Positions 1-9,185 of a DNA stretch of 64,000 nt are shown here, in pieces. The notes under the pieces were generated by a model. The model searched no databases, was not told the DNA's origin, and saw nothing but the letters and a program-made list of their open reading frames with translations. Within the stretch, counting starts at the first letter, position 1; each line of letters starts with the position of its first letter. The DNA lies in the NCBI RefSeq assembly GCF_030816015.1, contig NZ_JAUSXN010000001.1:3720001-3784000 (forward strand). Reading direction: 5' to 3'. Source of the stretch: Pedobacter sp. W3I1 (GTDB taxonomy: Bacteria > Bacteroidota > Bacteroidia > Sphingobacteriales > Sphingobacteriaceae). The translations under genes were made by a program, and so were the position numbers.

Positions 1-589
1 ATTGATCGAAAGTATTTCTTGGTAAATCCAGTTTATCGTTAATGGTTAGGGTTTTAGTTACAATCGCGAAGCTGCCGTAACGTTTAAGCAGTTCGAATTC
101 GAAAAGTGCCCTTAAAAAATAAGCCTGACCTTTTAAACGTTCGATCTGCGAAGCGTAAGTCTGGTTTTCAGCCACGTTAGCAGGCAATACCTCGTCAATT
201 GGAACAATTGCGCTACCATCTACCTTTTCGAGGAACATATTGGCTTTTCTAATGCCTACATACATATCTACGTAAACATCATCAAAGGTTCTAACCGGAC
301 TCCAGGTACCATTATTTATAGTCGAAATTGATGCATTTAGGTTGGAATTTACGGCTTCATCAGTTCCTGATGCCAGCAATGCGCCATCGCCGAGGTTATA
401 TCGGTCAGAAACAACAGCATATACATTGTTTAAAAAATTCCTGGCATAGTCGGGATTTGCCCATAATTGTGCTTCGGTAATATCATTAGTCCCACTAAAA
501 GATCCATCTTGAAGAAAGTCTGATTTTTTACATCCTGCTGCCTGTAAAATCACAAAGACCAGGATTGGATAAAATATATTTTTTTTCAT
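1..589 (-). CDS. SusD/RagB-family outer-membrane lipoprotein, C-terminus cut by window edge
   Basis: This is the N-terminal ~196 residues of a SusD-like glycan-binding lipoprotein; the rest lies left of the window. The start is the ATG at 589-587. It gives a short hydrophobic signal ending in a lipobox (QAAGC) followed by KKSDFLQ, typical of surface lipoproteins in Bacteroidota. The segments LWANPDYARNFLNNVY and YFLRALFEFELLKRYG match the SusD N-terminal TPR-like region, where SusD contacts its SusC partner. It lies 96 bp downstream of a SusC gene and is probably the last visible member of a four-gene transcript. SusD proteins sit on the outer membrane and deliver oligosaccharide to SusC; the substrate cannot be told from sequence. 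Confidence 0.9.
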   Translation of the reverse strand, partial: MKKNIFYPILVFVILQAAGCKKSDFLQDGSFSGTNDITEAQLWANPDYARNFLNNVYAVVSDRYNLGDGALLASGTDEAVNSNLNASISTINNGTWSPVRTFDDVYVDMYVGIRKANMFLEKVDGSAIVPIDEVLPANVAENQTYASQIERLKGQAYFLRALFEFELLKRYGSFAIVTKTLTINDKLDLPRNTFDQ

Positions 590-685
590 CTTTTTTATTT
601 ATTTCAACGGTGATGAAGCTATCATGATTTTAAGCATATCTTATTATAAAGTTGTAAAATCATGATGGTTTCATTGTCTTATCTT

Positions 686-3600
686 TTAAAATTTCAGGTT
701 CAACCCCAGCGAATAAATTTTCATATAAGGATATGAAGCATTGTATCCCGATTCGGGCAATTCAGGATCGATTGGCAGATCGCCAAGCTTATCAAAGGTT
801 AACAGGTTTAATCCACCCACATAAAAACGAAGCTGTGAGATTTTTAACCTTTTGATAAACGCCGGCGATAATGAATAACCCAATTCAACATTTTTTAACC
901 TGATGTAATCGCCAGAGCGGATCCAGAAGTCAGAATTGGCTGTGTTGTTACCCCGATCAGTTAATAATAACCTTGGATAAGGGGCATTTGTATTGCCTGG
1001 TGTCCACCTGTCTACACTGAACTGGCTTAAGTAACCATTATTGGCGTTACCAGAGTTAACCAAATTTTGAATGGTTATAGAACGGCCGCTGGTACCCTGG
1101 AACAAGAAATTCAGATCGAAATTTTTAACGGATACTGAAGCACCGAAACCAAAGAATGCTTTTGGTACAAAGTTGAAATCGGTTCTTACCCTGTCAAGAT
1201 CGTTAATCAAGCCATCACCATTCTGATCAACATATTTGATATCACCAGGTTTTACTGCTCCTGACAACATCTGTTTAGGTGAAGCATCAATCTCGGCCTG
1301 TGATTGGAAAATGCCATTGGATATTAACATGGTAGAAATATAACCCGCTGCAGTAGTTGCGGTTGCCGCAGGCGAAATTACACTCGAAATTGGGTGTCCT
1401 AATTGTTTTTGGTAAGCCGGTAAACCGGCTCCTTCGTTTATGGCAATGATTTTACTTACGTTATAGGTAAAGTTTCCAAAAACATTCAGGTTTACTTCGC
1501 CTATTTTTTTATTGTAGTTTATACCCGTTTCAAAGCCCTTATACTCCGCTTCTCCTTCATTAACATAAATTAAACTCTGGCCAAGCAAACTTGGTAATAA
1601 TGAAGCTGTGGTTAAATCTTTCCTGTCTTCGTAAAAATAATCGGCACTGATGGATAATGATTGTTTAAATAACCTGGCATCGAAACCGACACTGGTTTTA
1701 TAGGCTTTCTCCCAGGTTAAATCGGGATTAGCCAAAGCCAGTTGGCCGGTACCAGTCGCTCCGGTAAAAGCAGTACCGAAATTATAACCGGTTGTACTTC
1801 TACTGTAGAAATCGTTAAAGGCAAATCTTCTGGCCGAACCAATGGCATCGTTACCCACTAAGCCATAAGAACCCCTGATTTTTAACAGGTCTAAGAAACT
1901 GCCTGATCCTTTCATAAAACTTTCATCAGAAATGATCCACCCGGCTGATGCAGCAGGAAAAAAACCATATCTTTTGCCAGGCGCAAAATTCTCTGAACCT
2001 GAATAATTAGCCGTTACATCAACAAAATAACGTTGGATAAAATTATATGACAAACGGTTAGACCAACCTTCTCTGCGAACATCCAAACTTCCGAAAGAAG
2101 ATAAATTTGCCCTCGAAACCCTTGTTGAGAATTTAATATCGTGTTTACCAAAAGTACGGTTGTAATCTAAACCAGCCCAAAATTCACTTTTTTTAACGTT
2201 ACCAGAAAATACATTGCCTTGATAATTTACCTTACTTGCTGTACCAAATGGCGAATAAGTTCCATCAGCATTGAGCACTGCGGTTGCATAAGTTTCAGCA
2301 AAACCTGAACGGTATAAACCTGCAATATCGTAAGCATAAAAAACCTCGCCTGATAAGCCTTTTAAAATGCCATCCATTTTTTGGCGGGCACTGATGGTTG
2401 CAATCATGTTCCGCATTAAATCGGTACTTGCACCTCTCGATTGCATCATGGCCAATGGGTTACTTTGCTGATAAACTGACGTTCCGCCATACGATCCATT
2501 GGGATTTAAAATAGGGAAAGCATTTGCAGGTGTAGCGTATACTGCGGTTAAAAAGGTACCTGTACCTGCATTAGGGAAGGTAAGGTTAGTGATCCTGCCA
2601 CCAATATCCAGGGCTACATCTAAATTTTTGTTTACGTGAAGATCTAAATTGGTACGCAGGTTATAACGGCTAAAATCGGTATTGGCATCATAAGTTTCAC
2701 TATTTCCACCTTTGTAAAAACCACCTTGTTGGTAAGCACTTAATACGGTGTAATACTTAATAAATGCATTACCACCGGTTACCGAAGCAACATAACGTTG
2801 TGTAGGTGCTACCCTTTTGGTAAAATCTCTTACAAAGTTGTTGTTCGGATATTTTATCGGGTCGGAACCAGTTTGATAAGCCTGTAAAGCCTCCTGGCTG
2901 TAAACTGTTGTACCACCACTGTTGATAGAAGCTTCATTATAAAGTGTTGCGTAAGAGTAAGCATCCAGGGGAGCTGTAATCTGTAATGGAGCCTGTAAAC
3001 CGGCCTGTGCATCGAAACTTACTTTGGTAGAAGTTGCACTGCCACGGCGTGTTTTTACATAAATTACACCGTTGCCGCCATACATTCCATACCAGGCCAA
3101 TGTTGCGGCATCTTTTAAAACACTTACGCTTTCAATTTCATTTAAATCCATGGAGGTAAAGTCTCTTTCGATACCATCAACCAATACTAAAGGTTCCTGA
3201 TTGCTGTTGTAAGATGAGCGTCCCCTAACCAAAAAGCTGGATGCATCATATCCTGGTTGCTGTGAACCACTGGGATATACGGCCAGGCCAGCTAACCTGC
3301 CGGTAAAAACATTGGTTAATGAAGATGATGGAATCTGAGGCAGATTTTCTGCCCTGATGGTACTGATGGTTGCGGTAACTTCTCTTCTTTTTCTTACCCC
3401 AAAAGGGATATATACCAAATCATCATCGCCGGCATCAACCAAAGATTTGGTTAAAATCACATCAGCTTTACTTATTTCTGCTGCTGGCTTTAATATTGTT
3501 CCATAACCAACAAACTTAAATACCAATACATCGCTGCTTGTTGCCTCTATTGAAAAGGTACCATCTGTTCCGGTAGAAACCGCTTTGTTGGTTTTATCTT

Positions 3601-3760
3601 CCTGAAGGGAAATGGCTACGCCAGGAAGCGGTTTTTTATCCTGATCTACCACTTTCCCTGTTACGGTTAACTTTTCATCAGGTTTTTGCCCATAAACACT
3701 CAGCATTCCAGCCATCATGAATAAGAGACATATAATATATTTTGATTTTATAAATTTCAT
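686..3760 (-). CDS. SusC/RagA-family TonB-linked outer-membrane transporter (second pair)
   Basis: A 1024-residue TonB-dependent transporter. It has a signal peptide (ending near YGQ), a carboxypeptidase-regulatory-like domain (about residues 32-108, VTGKVVDQDKKPLPGVAISL), a plug domain with the SusC hallmarks VLVDGIERDF, IESVSVLKDAATLAWYG and GGNGVIYVKTRRG, and a long beta-barrel ending in an aromatic residue (LGLNLKF). There is no STN domain before the regulatory domain, so anti-sigma signalling is not expected. It lies 35 bp downstream of the preceding SusD and is followed by the truncated SusD at the window edge, so it is the SusC of a second tandem pair. The plug is more divergent than that of its neighbour at 5541-8726, suggesting a different substrate rather than a recent duplicate. 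Substrate unknown. Confidence 0.95.
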   Translation of the reverse strand: MKFIKSKYIICLLFMMAGMLSVYGQKPDEKLTVTGKVVDQDKKPLPGVAISLQEDKTNKAVSTGTDGTFSIEATSSDVLVFKFVGYGTILKPAAEISKADVILTKSLVDAGDDDLVYIPFGVRKRREVTATISTIRAENLPQIPSSSLTNVFTGRLAGLAVYPSGSQQPGYDASSFLVRGRSSYNSNQEPLVLVDGIERDFTSMDLNEIESVSVLKDAATLAWYGMYGGNGVIYVKTRRGSATSTKVSFDAQAGLQAPLQITAPLDAYSYATLYNEASINSGGTTVYSQEALQAYQTGSDPIKYPNNNFVRDFTKRVAPTQRYVASVTGGNAFIKYYTVLSAYQQGGFYKGGNSETYDANTDFSRYNLRTNLDLHVNKNLDVALDIGGRITNLTFPNAGTGTFLTAVYATPANAFPILNPNGSYGGTSVYQQSNPLAMMQSRGASTDLMRNMIATISARQKMDGILKGLSGEVFYAYDIAGLYRSGFAETYATAVLNADGTYSPFGTASKVNYQGNVFSGNVKKSEFWAGLDYNRTFGKHDIKFSTRVSRANLSSFGSLDVRREGWSNRLSYNFIQRYFVDVTANYSGSENFAPGKRYGFFPAASAGWIISDESFMKGSGSFLDLLKIRGSYGLVGNDAIGSARRFAFNDFYSRSTTGYNFGTAFTGATGTGQLALANPDLTWEKAYKTSVGFDARLFKQSLSISADYFYEDRKDLTTASLLPSLLGQSLIYVNEGEAEYKGFETGINYNKKIGEVNLNVFGNFTYNVSKIIAINEGAGLPAYQKQLGHPISSVISPAATATTAAGYISTMLISNGIFQSQAEIDASPKQMLSGAVKPGDIKYVDQNGDGLINDLDRVRTDFNFVPKAFFGFGASVSVKNFDLNFLFQGTSGRSITIQNLVNSGNANNGYLSQFSVDRWTPGNTNAPYPRLLLTDRGNNTANSDFWIRSGDYIRLKNVELGYSLSPAFIKRLKISQLRFYVGGLNLLTFDKLGDLPIDPELPESGYNASYPYMKIYSLGLNLKF

Positions 3761-3795
3761 TTTGAAAATCTTTTAGCGTTATGTGATTAAATCAA

Positions 3796-5535
3796 CTATT
3801 CCCAACCCGGATTTTGAGTTAAAGCCCCTTTACTTTTGTAAATTTCAGCTCTGGGGATTGGATAAAGATTTTGTGCCTCTGTCCAGCTTTTTTGGAAAGT
3901 TGAGCTGAGTACAATCGGGGTATAGGTAAAACTTCCATTGGTGTTTTTTACTACATCCATCCCTTTCATCGGAACGGCAATGGTTTGTGCACCAATTTTC
4001 CAACGCATAATATCATACCAGCGATGATCTTCGAAAGCCAGTTCTATAGCGCGTTCGTGTCTGATAACGGCTCTCATTTCGTCCTGAGTCATGTTATCTT
4101 TAAGTCCGTAACCATTAGTACCGGCACCCTGGGCAATCCCTGCGCGTTTACGAAGGGCCACAAGCTGTGCATAAACACTTGCATCAGGACCAACAGCTTC
4201 ATTCTGTGCTTCGGCATAGTTTAGCAATATTTCGCCATAACGGAAATAGAGGTAGTTCAATAAAGTTGTACTTCCACCAACGGTCCTGTATACTTCTGGC
4301 CAGTATTTTTTGCAATAATAGCGTGTTGCAGTGTAAGTAATGGTTGTACTGTAATCTTTACTATATACTGTTTTACCGGTAGCATCTGTGGTGGTCCACA
4401 TTTCAATTTTCCTACCCTGCCAGGCTAAATCGTTATAGATAATGTTATTATAAAAACGTGGTTCGCGGTTTAGATAAGGTTTTTGCGGATCGTAACCAGA
4501 GGTAGGATCGGTAATGGCTTTACCATTGGCCATTTCGTACATATCTACGTGATTTTGCGTAGGGTTCATTTGTCCTTGTGCACCACCAGAACCAGGCGAC
4601 ATCGAAAAATCCTGCATCATCTCGCCAGCTAAAGGGGTTGGCCCTTTAATCCTCATCATGATATATTCTGTTGAGTTGGGAAGATTTAATAAATCGGCGT
4701 AAGTAGCCTGCAGCGAATAAGTTTGTTTAGCTAAACCATCAGTACCTTTCATTACTTCAGCAGCAGCAGTGGCAGCAGCCTGCCATTTGGTTTTATCGTT
4801 ATTCGGATTATTTAACGGGCTTGCAGCATACAATAACACGCGTGCTTTTAAAGCCAGCGCAGCACCAAGCGTTGGACGGCCATAATTAGAAGCGCCATAA
4901 TCAGCATCAGTACCTAATTTAGTAAGGGCAACCTCGATATCTTTCAGGATAAATTCTGTTACCTGGGCAAAAGAACTTCTTGGGATACTGTTCATATCAT
5001 CGGTAACCGCATAAACCTTATCTATAATGGGCACACCGCCAAATCTTTTGCTTAGTTCGAAATAAGAAAGTGCACGTAAGAAACGCATTTCACCTTCAAC
5101 ACGTTTTGCATCAAAAATCGGAACGGAAGCATTCGGAGATGGAGGTACCTCTCCTATCCTGGCCAACATTTTATTTTGTACGGCAATACCGGCGTACATC
5201 AATTTCCAAACACCATAAATATCGTTTAACGATGGACCGTTAGAATGATCATGATATAAACCCCTGTTTAAAGAAGTTACAGATCCTTCTGAGTTGCCTG
5301 AAACAGCCTCATCAGAAGCCTGAGCCGTACAACCACGGTGATCGTTAAAACGTACGTATTTGGTAATTACATAATTATAGGCATTATCGGCAAATCTTGC
5401 AGCCAATGCCGGGTCGGCAAAAATTTCATCCTCACTGATGGCAACCCCAGGAGTACGTTCTAAATAATCCTTTTTACAAGAAACAGAGAAGAGCGTTAAT
5501 AAAAGAATTGCTGTAAATATTTTATAATGTTTCAT
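3796..5535 (-). CDS. SusD/RagB-family outer-membrane lipoprotein
   Basis: A 579-residue SusD homologue with a lipoprotein signal (MKHYKIFTAILLLTLFSVSC, lipid-modified Cys at residue 20). SusD landmarks include EGEMRFLRALSYFELSKRFGGVP, an alanine-rich TPR helix (LGAALALKARVLLYAASPLNN), and near the C-terminus IRHERAIELAFEDHRWYDIMRWK, the RagB/SusD C-terminal signature. It ends with NLYPIPRAEI and NPGWE, the usual SusD terminus. It begins 5 bp after the SusC at 5541-8726, so translational coupling is likely, and together they should form one nutrient importer. The ligand is unknown; no glycoside hydrolase is present in the window to suggest one. Confidence 0.95.
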   Translation of the reverse strand: MKHYKIFTAILLLTLFSVSCKKDYLERTPGVAISEDEIFADPALAARFADNAYNYVITKYVRFNDHRGCTAQASDEAVSGNSEGSVTSLNRGLYHDHSNGPSLNDIYGVWKLMYAGIAVQNKMLARIGEVPPSPNASVPIFDAKRVEGEMRFLRALSYFELSKRFGGVPIIDKVYAVTDDMNSIPRSSFAQVTEFILKDIEVALTKLGTDADYGASNYGRPTLGAALALKARVLLYAASPLNNPNNDKTKWQAAATAAAEVMKGTDGLAKQTYSLQATYADLLNLPNSTEYIMMRIKGPTPLAGEMMQDFSMSPGSGGAQGQMNPTQNHVDMYEMANGKAITDPTSGYDPQKPYLNREPRFYNNIIYNDLAWQGRKIEMWTTTDATGKTVYSKDYSTTITYTATRYYCKKYWPEVYRTVGGSTTLLNYLYFRYGEILLNYAEAQNEAVGPDASVYAQLVALRKRAGIAQGAGTNGYGLKDNMTQDEMRAVIRHERAIELAFEDHRWYDIMRWKIGAQTIAVPMKGMDVVKNTNGSFTYTPIVLSSTFQKSWTEAQNLYPIPRAEIYKSKGALTQNPGWE

Positions 5536-5540
5536 TTTTC

Positions 5541-8500
5541 TTAGAATTGAACGTTTAAACCAAAATTGTAAACCTTTGAAGTAGGATAAATGGATTGTAA
5601 TGGGAAAGCCGTATTGATGGTGTTCACATTTTCCGGATCGGTATAAAATTTATACTTCGTCCAGGTATAAAGGTTCTGTCCCTGTACAAAAACCCTCACA
5701 TTACTTAACTTCAATGCTGTAGCCCACTCTTTAGGTAAATTCCAGGCAAACTCTACGTTTCTTATTTTCAGATAAGAAGAATTCTGTAAAGTAAAATCGT
5801 TTAATGCATAATTTAACGATGCCGTTCCCCTGGCATGTATTGCCGGCCAGGTTGCTGTTGCTGCAGTTGCAGGTGTCCACGAATCGAGCATAAAAGGATA
5901 CATCTGTTGGCCATTGTTCTGTTCGTTAAGAATAACATTTGAACTTACCTTTCCAACGCCCTGAAATAATACAGAAAGCGAGAATCCTTTGTACAAAATA
6001 CGGGGGCTAAAACTATAAACATACTCAGGTGTATTGGTATGCCCTATAGCTTCCTGATCTAAACTGGTAATAATGCCATCGCCATCTAAATCTTTAAATT
6101 TTAAATCTCCCGGAATTGGCGCATAACCCTGTAATTTTGGAGAGGCTGCAATATCAGCTGCCGATTGGAAAAAACCATCGGTTCTGTAACCGAAAAACTG
6201 GCCAACGCTGGTTCCTTTTCTCACCAACGAAGGAGGCAGACCATCTGGTTCATCATTTTCTACGATTCTATTTTTCGCATAACTCAACTGGGCATTCAAA
6301 CCAAGTGTTATACTTCCAACCTGTTTTTGGTAATCGAGCTCAACCTCATAACCTTTATTGTAAACAATACCTTTATTGAAATTTGGATAGGTATGGCCAT
6401 AAAGAGCAGAACCACTTAATGATGGCGTTAAGATATCTCTTCTGGTTTCGTCGAATAAATCAACTGTTACTTTTAGGTTGTCTCTAAACAAGCGGGCTTC
6501 AAAACCAATATTACGTTTGGTACCAGTTTCCCAGGTTACGATCGGGTTTCCAAGATCATTTCCGGTAGCACCAAAAAACTGGGGATCCCTGATCAGGATA
6601 GTTGGATAATTGGTAATAGAATTTGGATTACCAAATGGAGCTACCTGGCCGCCGGCTGTGGTAGTGGTGTAAGTAGAATAACTTGTTAAGAATAAGAAAC
6701 GGCTATCCGAAATCCTATCATTACCAACTAAACCATAACTACCCCTTATTTTTAAATAAGATAAGATATCGTTCTTTTTCCAGAAATCCTCGTTGGTTAA
6801 TGTCCACCCTGCCGATACCGCCGGGAAGAAACCGTAACGTAAGCCTTGTGCGAAATTTTCCGATCCGTTATACGAGGCATTAAACTCAGCAAAATAACGC
6901 TCATCGTAATTATAGGTAACACGACTGGCAATACCTTGCGATGCTTTAGGTGGTGCTGTAAATGCCGTACTACCTGTTGATTTGATCAACTGCCTGGTTC
7001 CCAGCAATAAACCACCAATATTATGTTTTCCAAAATTGCGGTTATAATCGAAACCCGCCTGTAAATTCATATTTGTACTACCTTCGGTAACACCGCCATC
7101 CTGTACAGCACCCAAAGGTTCGTCGCGGTTACGGGTATCGGTCGATAAAGTAGCTTCGCCTGTAGCTGGATTATACACGTAGGCCGCCCAGTTGGCATTT
7201 CTTCTTTCGGTATTGTTGTAGTATGAATCGTAACCAAAAATTGTTTTAAAATTTAATCCTTTGGTGATAAAGTCAAATTTATAGTTCAGATTGAAGGTAC
7301 TTTCGATGGTATTGTTGTCATCATTACGTGTTCCAAAACGTGTTAAAACGGCATAAGGATTCCAGATATTTGTACCTACATTTGGGTTGGCGGTTATTCT
7401 TCCATCGGGTAACGTAACCGGATAGGCGTAAGCCGGAACCTGTAAAATACGCGAGATCATGCCTTCTATCGTATCGTATGAGAATGCCGAAGATGATCTT
7501 AAACCAGCAGGCTGATAACGGTCTGCAAAACGTCCTCCTAACTTAATTCCAACAGTAAAATCTTTGTTCAGGGTTAAATCTACGTTCGAACGGAAATTGT
7601 AACGGTTATAATTTGGTACGGTATTAATTCCGTAAGGAGAATCGAATTTTTTGAAAATACCATCCTGAAAAGCATAGCCTGCCGATACAAAATATTTTGC
7701 AATTTTGGTACCACCGCTAATATTGATGTTGTGTTGTGTTTGAGAATAATATTTTTTGGTCAGGTAATCAAACCATTGCACATCGGGGTAACCGATCGGA
7801 TCAGATTTATCCCTGAACTTCTGTATTTCGGCATCGGTAAAAAACACCGATTTACTATCGTTTATGTACGATTGGTTTAATAACATTGCACTTTCCAAAG
7901 CCGGAAGCCCAACAGCTAATCCTGTATAAGTTTGTAAGGCATAATTACCTGTATAAGTAACTTTCGGAGCACCTATTTTACCTTGTTTGGTAGTAACCAC
8001 TATAATACCGTTTGCACCGCGAATACCGTAAATAGCTGTTGCGGCTGCATCTTTCAATACGTTAATAGATTCTATTTCATTTGCATCCACATCTGAAAAG
8101 CTTGGACGTTCTATCCCATCTACCACTACAATAGCCGCATTGTTCGCGCCATAAGTAGCCACCCCCCTAACTTTTAACTGGGCACCATCAGCACCCGGCT
8201 GCCCACTCGTTTGTACGGCCAGTAAACCTGGTAAACGGCCAATTAAACTATTGGTGGGGTTTGGCGTTGGAGACTTCATGATCTCTTCAGAATTGATCTG
8301 CGCAATAGCACCTGTTAGCGTAGATTTTTTCTGTGCACCATAACCAACCACTACCACCTCATCCAGTCCCTGAGAATCATCTTCAAGAACGATAGTTAAA
8401 CTGCTTTTGCTATTTACGCCAACTTCCTTGTTTACATAACCAACGTACGTAAAAGTTAAGGTTGCATTTTCTGCTGCTTTAACCGAAAATTTACCATCAT

Positions 8501-8726
8501 TATCTGTTACTGCGCCCACTGTGGTTCCTTTCACCCGTACACTTACGCCCGGTAAGGTAACCCCTTTGTTATCTTTTACGGTGCCAGTTACCGTTGTTTG
8601 CGCGAAGGCTGTAAAAGAGGAACTGATCAGAAAAAGAAAAGTGAAGGTATAAAGCACTTTTAGCCATTGAATTTTCTCAAATCCAACAGATGGTGAAGTA
8701 CTTCTCAAATTGTAAAGTCTATCCAT
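5541..8726 (-). CDS. SusC/RagA-family TonB-linked outer-membrane transporter (first pair)
   Basis: A 1061-residue SusC transporter and the first gene of the leftward SusC/D transcript. After an N-terminal stretch of about 20 residues comes a hydrophobic signal ending in TAFAQ. The carboxypeptidase-regulatory domain (VTGTVKDNKGVTLPGVSVRVKGT) and a textbook TonB-box-like segment (LDEVVVVGYGAQKKSTLTGAI) follow, then the plug (AAIVVVDGIERPSF, ANEIESINVLKDAAATAIYG, RGANGIIVVTTKQG) and a barrel ending NFGLNVQF. The long pre-signal extension is unusual, but no other Met lies before the signal. Divergent from the LacI-type gene at 9186, with inverted repeats in the gap, so repression or activation by that regulator is likely. 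No STN domain is visible. Confidence 0.95.
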   Translation of the reverse strand: MDRLYNLRSTSPSVGFEKIQWLKVLYTFTFLFLISSSFTAFAQTTVTGTVKDNKGVTLPGVSVRVKGTTVGAVTDNDGKFSVKAAENATLTFTYVGYVNKEVGVNSKSSLTIVLEDDSQGLDEVVVVGYGAQKKSTLTGAIAQINSEEIMKSPTPNPTNSLIGRLPGLLAVQTSGQPGADGAQLKVRGVATYGANNAAIVVVDGIERPSFSDVDANEIESINVLKDAAATAIYGIRGANGIIVVTTKQGKIGAPKVTYTGNYALQTYTGLAVGLPALESAMLLNQSYINDSKSVFFTDAEIQKFRDKSDPIGYPDVQWFDYLTKKYYSQTQHNINISGGTKIAKYFVSAGYAFQDGIFKKFDSPYGINTVPNYNRYNFRSNVDLTLNKDFTVGIKLGGRFADRYQPAGLRSSSAFSYDTIEGMISRILQVPAYAYPVTLPDGRITANPNVGTNIWNPYAVLTRFGTRNDDNNTIESTFNLNYKFDFITKGLNFKTIFGYDSYYNNTERRNANWAAYVYNPATGEATLSTDTRNRDEPLGAVQDGGVTEGSTNMNLQAGFDYNRNFGKHNIGGLLLGTRQLIKSTGSTAFTAPPKASQGIASRVTYNYDERYFAEFNASYNGSENFAQGLRYGFFPAVSAGWTLTNEDFWKKNDILSYLKIRGSYGLVGNDRISDSRFLFLTSYSTYTTTTAGGQVAPFGNPNSITNYPTILIRDPQFFGATGNDLGNPIVTWETGTKRNIGFEARLFRDNLKVTVDLFDETRRDILTPSLSGSALYGHTYPNFNKGIVYNKGYEVELDYQKQVGSITLGLNAQLSYAKNRIVENDEPDGLPPSLVRKGTSVGQFFGYRTDGFFQSAADIAASPKLQGYAPIPGDLKFKDLDGDGIITSLDQEAIGHTNTPEYVYSFSPRILYKGFSLSVLFQGVGKVSSNVILNEQNNGQQMYPFMLDSWTPATAATATWPAIHARGTASLNYALNDFTLQNSSYLKIRNVEFAWNLPKEWATALKLSNVRVFVQGQNLYTWTKYKFYTDPENVNTINTAFPLQSIYPTSKVYNFGLNVQF

Positions 8727-8789
8727 AATTGTAATAAATATTAAATCTATTTTGTTAAAATTTAATGCGTAGTTAGCCCCTATTAAATA

Positions 8790-8809
8790 GATTTGTAACC
8801 GTACAAATC
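8790..8809. promoter_or_regulatory. Inverted repeat upstream of susC, candidate operator
   Basis: Eight-base arms GATTTGTA and TACAAATC are perfectly complementary around a 4-base centre (ACCG). The repeat lies 64 bp upstream of the susC start at 8726, in or near its promoter. It differs from the palindrome at 9126-9143, so it may be bound by another regulator or be part of the leader structure. Confidence 0.45.
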
Positions 8810-9125
8810 CAGTTAATTTAGTGGAAAATATTGCCTGCCAAATGCATGATAAGCGATTCGGAAAATGTTTGAGCTTTGCAGTTAAGCGTCTTGAGAATGG
8901 TATGATTTTGTTTTTGAAGCGTAATATTTTTGCGACAAAACAAGGTTAGTTTTTGCTACTAAACCTGGTACTTCAGTAAATGCCCTTTTTAAACTGAAGT
9001 TAGTAAGTAATGATTTCATCATGTTTATTTGGTTAGTTTGTGTTTGTGATAACGAATTTAGAAAAGCTTAAAAGAATAAAACGTTTTAAAATAGGTCAAA
9101 ACGCAATAAAATCCACTGAAACTAC

Positions 9126-9143
9126 ATTTCAAACGTTTGAAAT
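9126..9143. promoter_or_regulatory. Perfect 18-bp palindrome, candidate LacI-family operator
   Basis: ATTTCAAACGTTTGAAAT is a perfect 18-bp palindrome with the central CG step typical of LacI/GalR-family operators. It lies about 43 bp upstream of the chosen start of the LacI-type gene, so autoregulation and control of the divergent SusC/D operon are both plausible. A weaker palindrome with the same ACGT core lies at 9077-9088. Confidence 0.6.
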
Positions 9144-9185
9144 AATTGCGTTTTTTTTCTTAACTATGCATTGAGATTGGAAAAG

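Larger units (their letters stand above)
8727..9185. other. Divergent regulatory region between susC and the LacI-type gene
   Basis: A 459-bp gene-free stretch holding the promoters of the leftward SusC/D locus and the rightward regulator. It contains a 20-bp inverted repeat near the susC start and an 18-bp palindrome near the regulator start (separate entries). There is also a 12-bp palindrome, TAAAACGTTTTA, at 9077-9088 that shares the central ACGT core. No good TAnnTTTG box was found for either gene, so promoter positions are not assigned. Confidence 0.6.
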
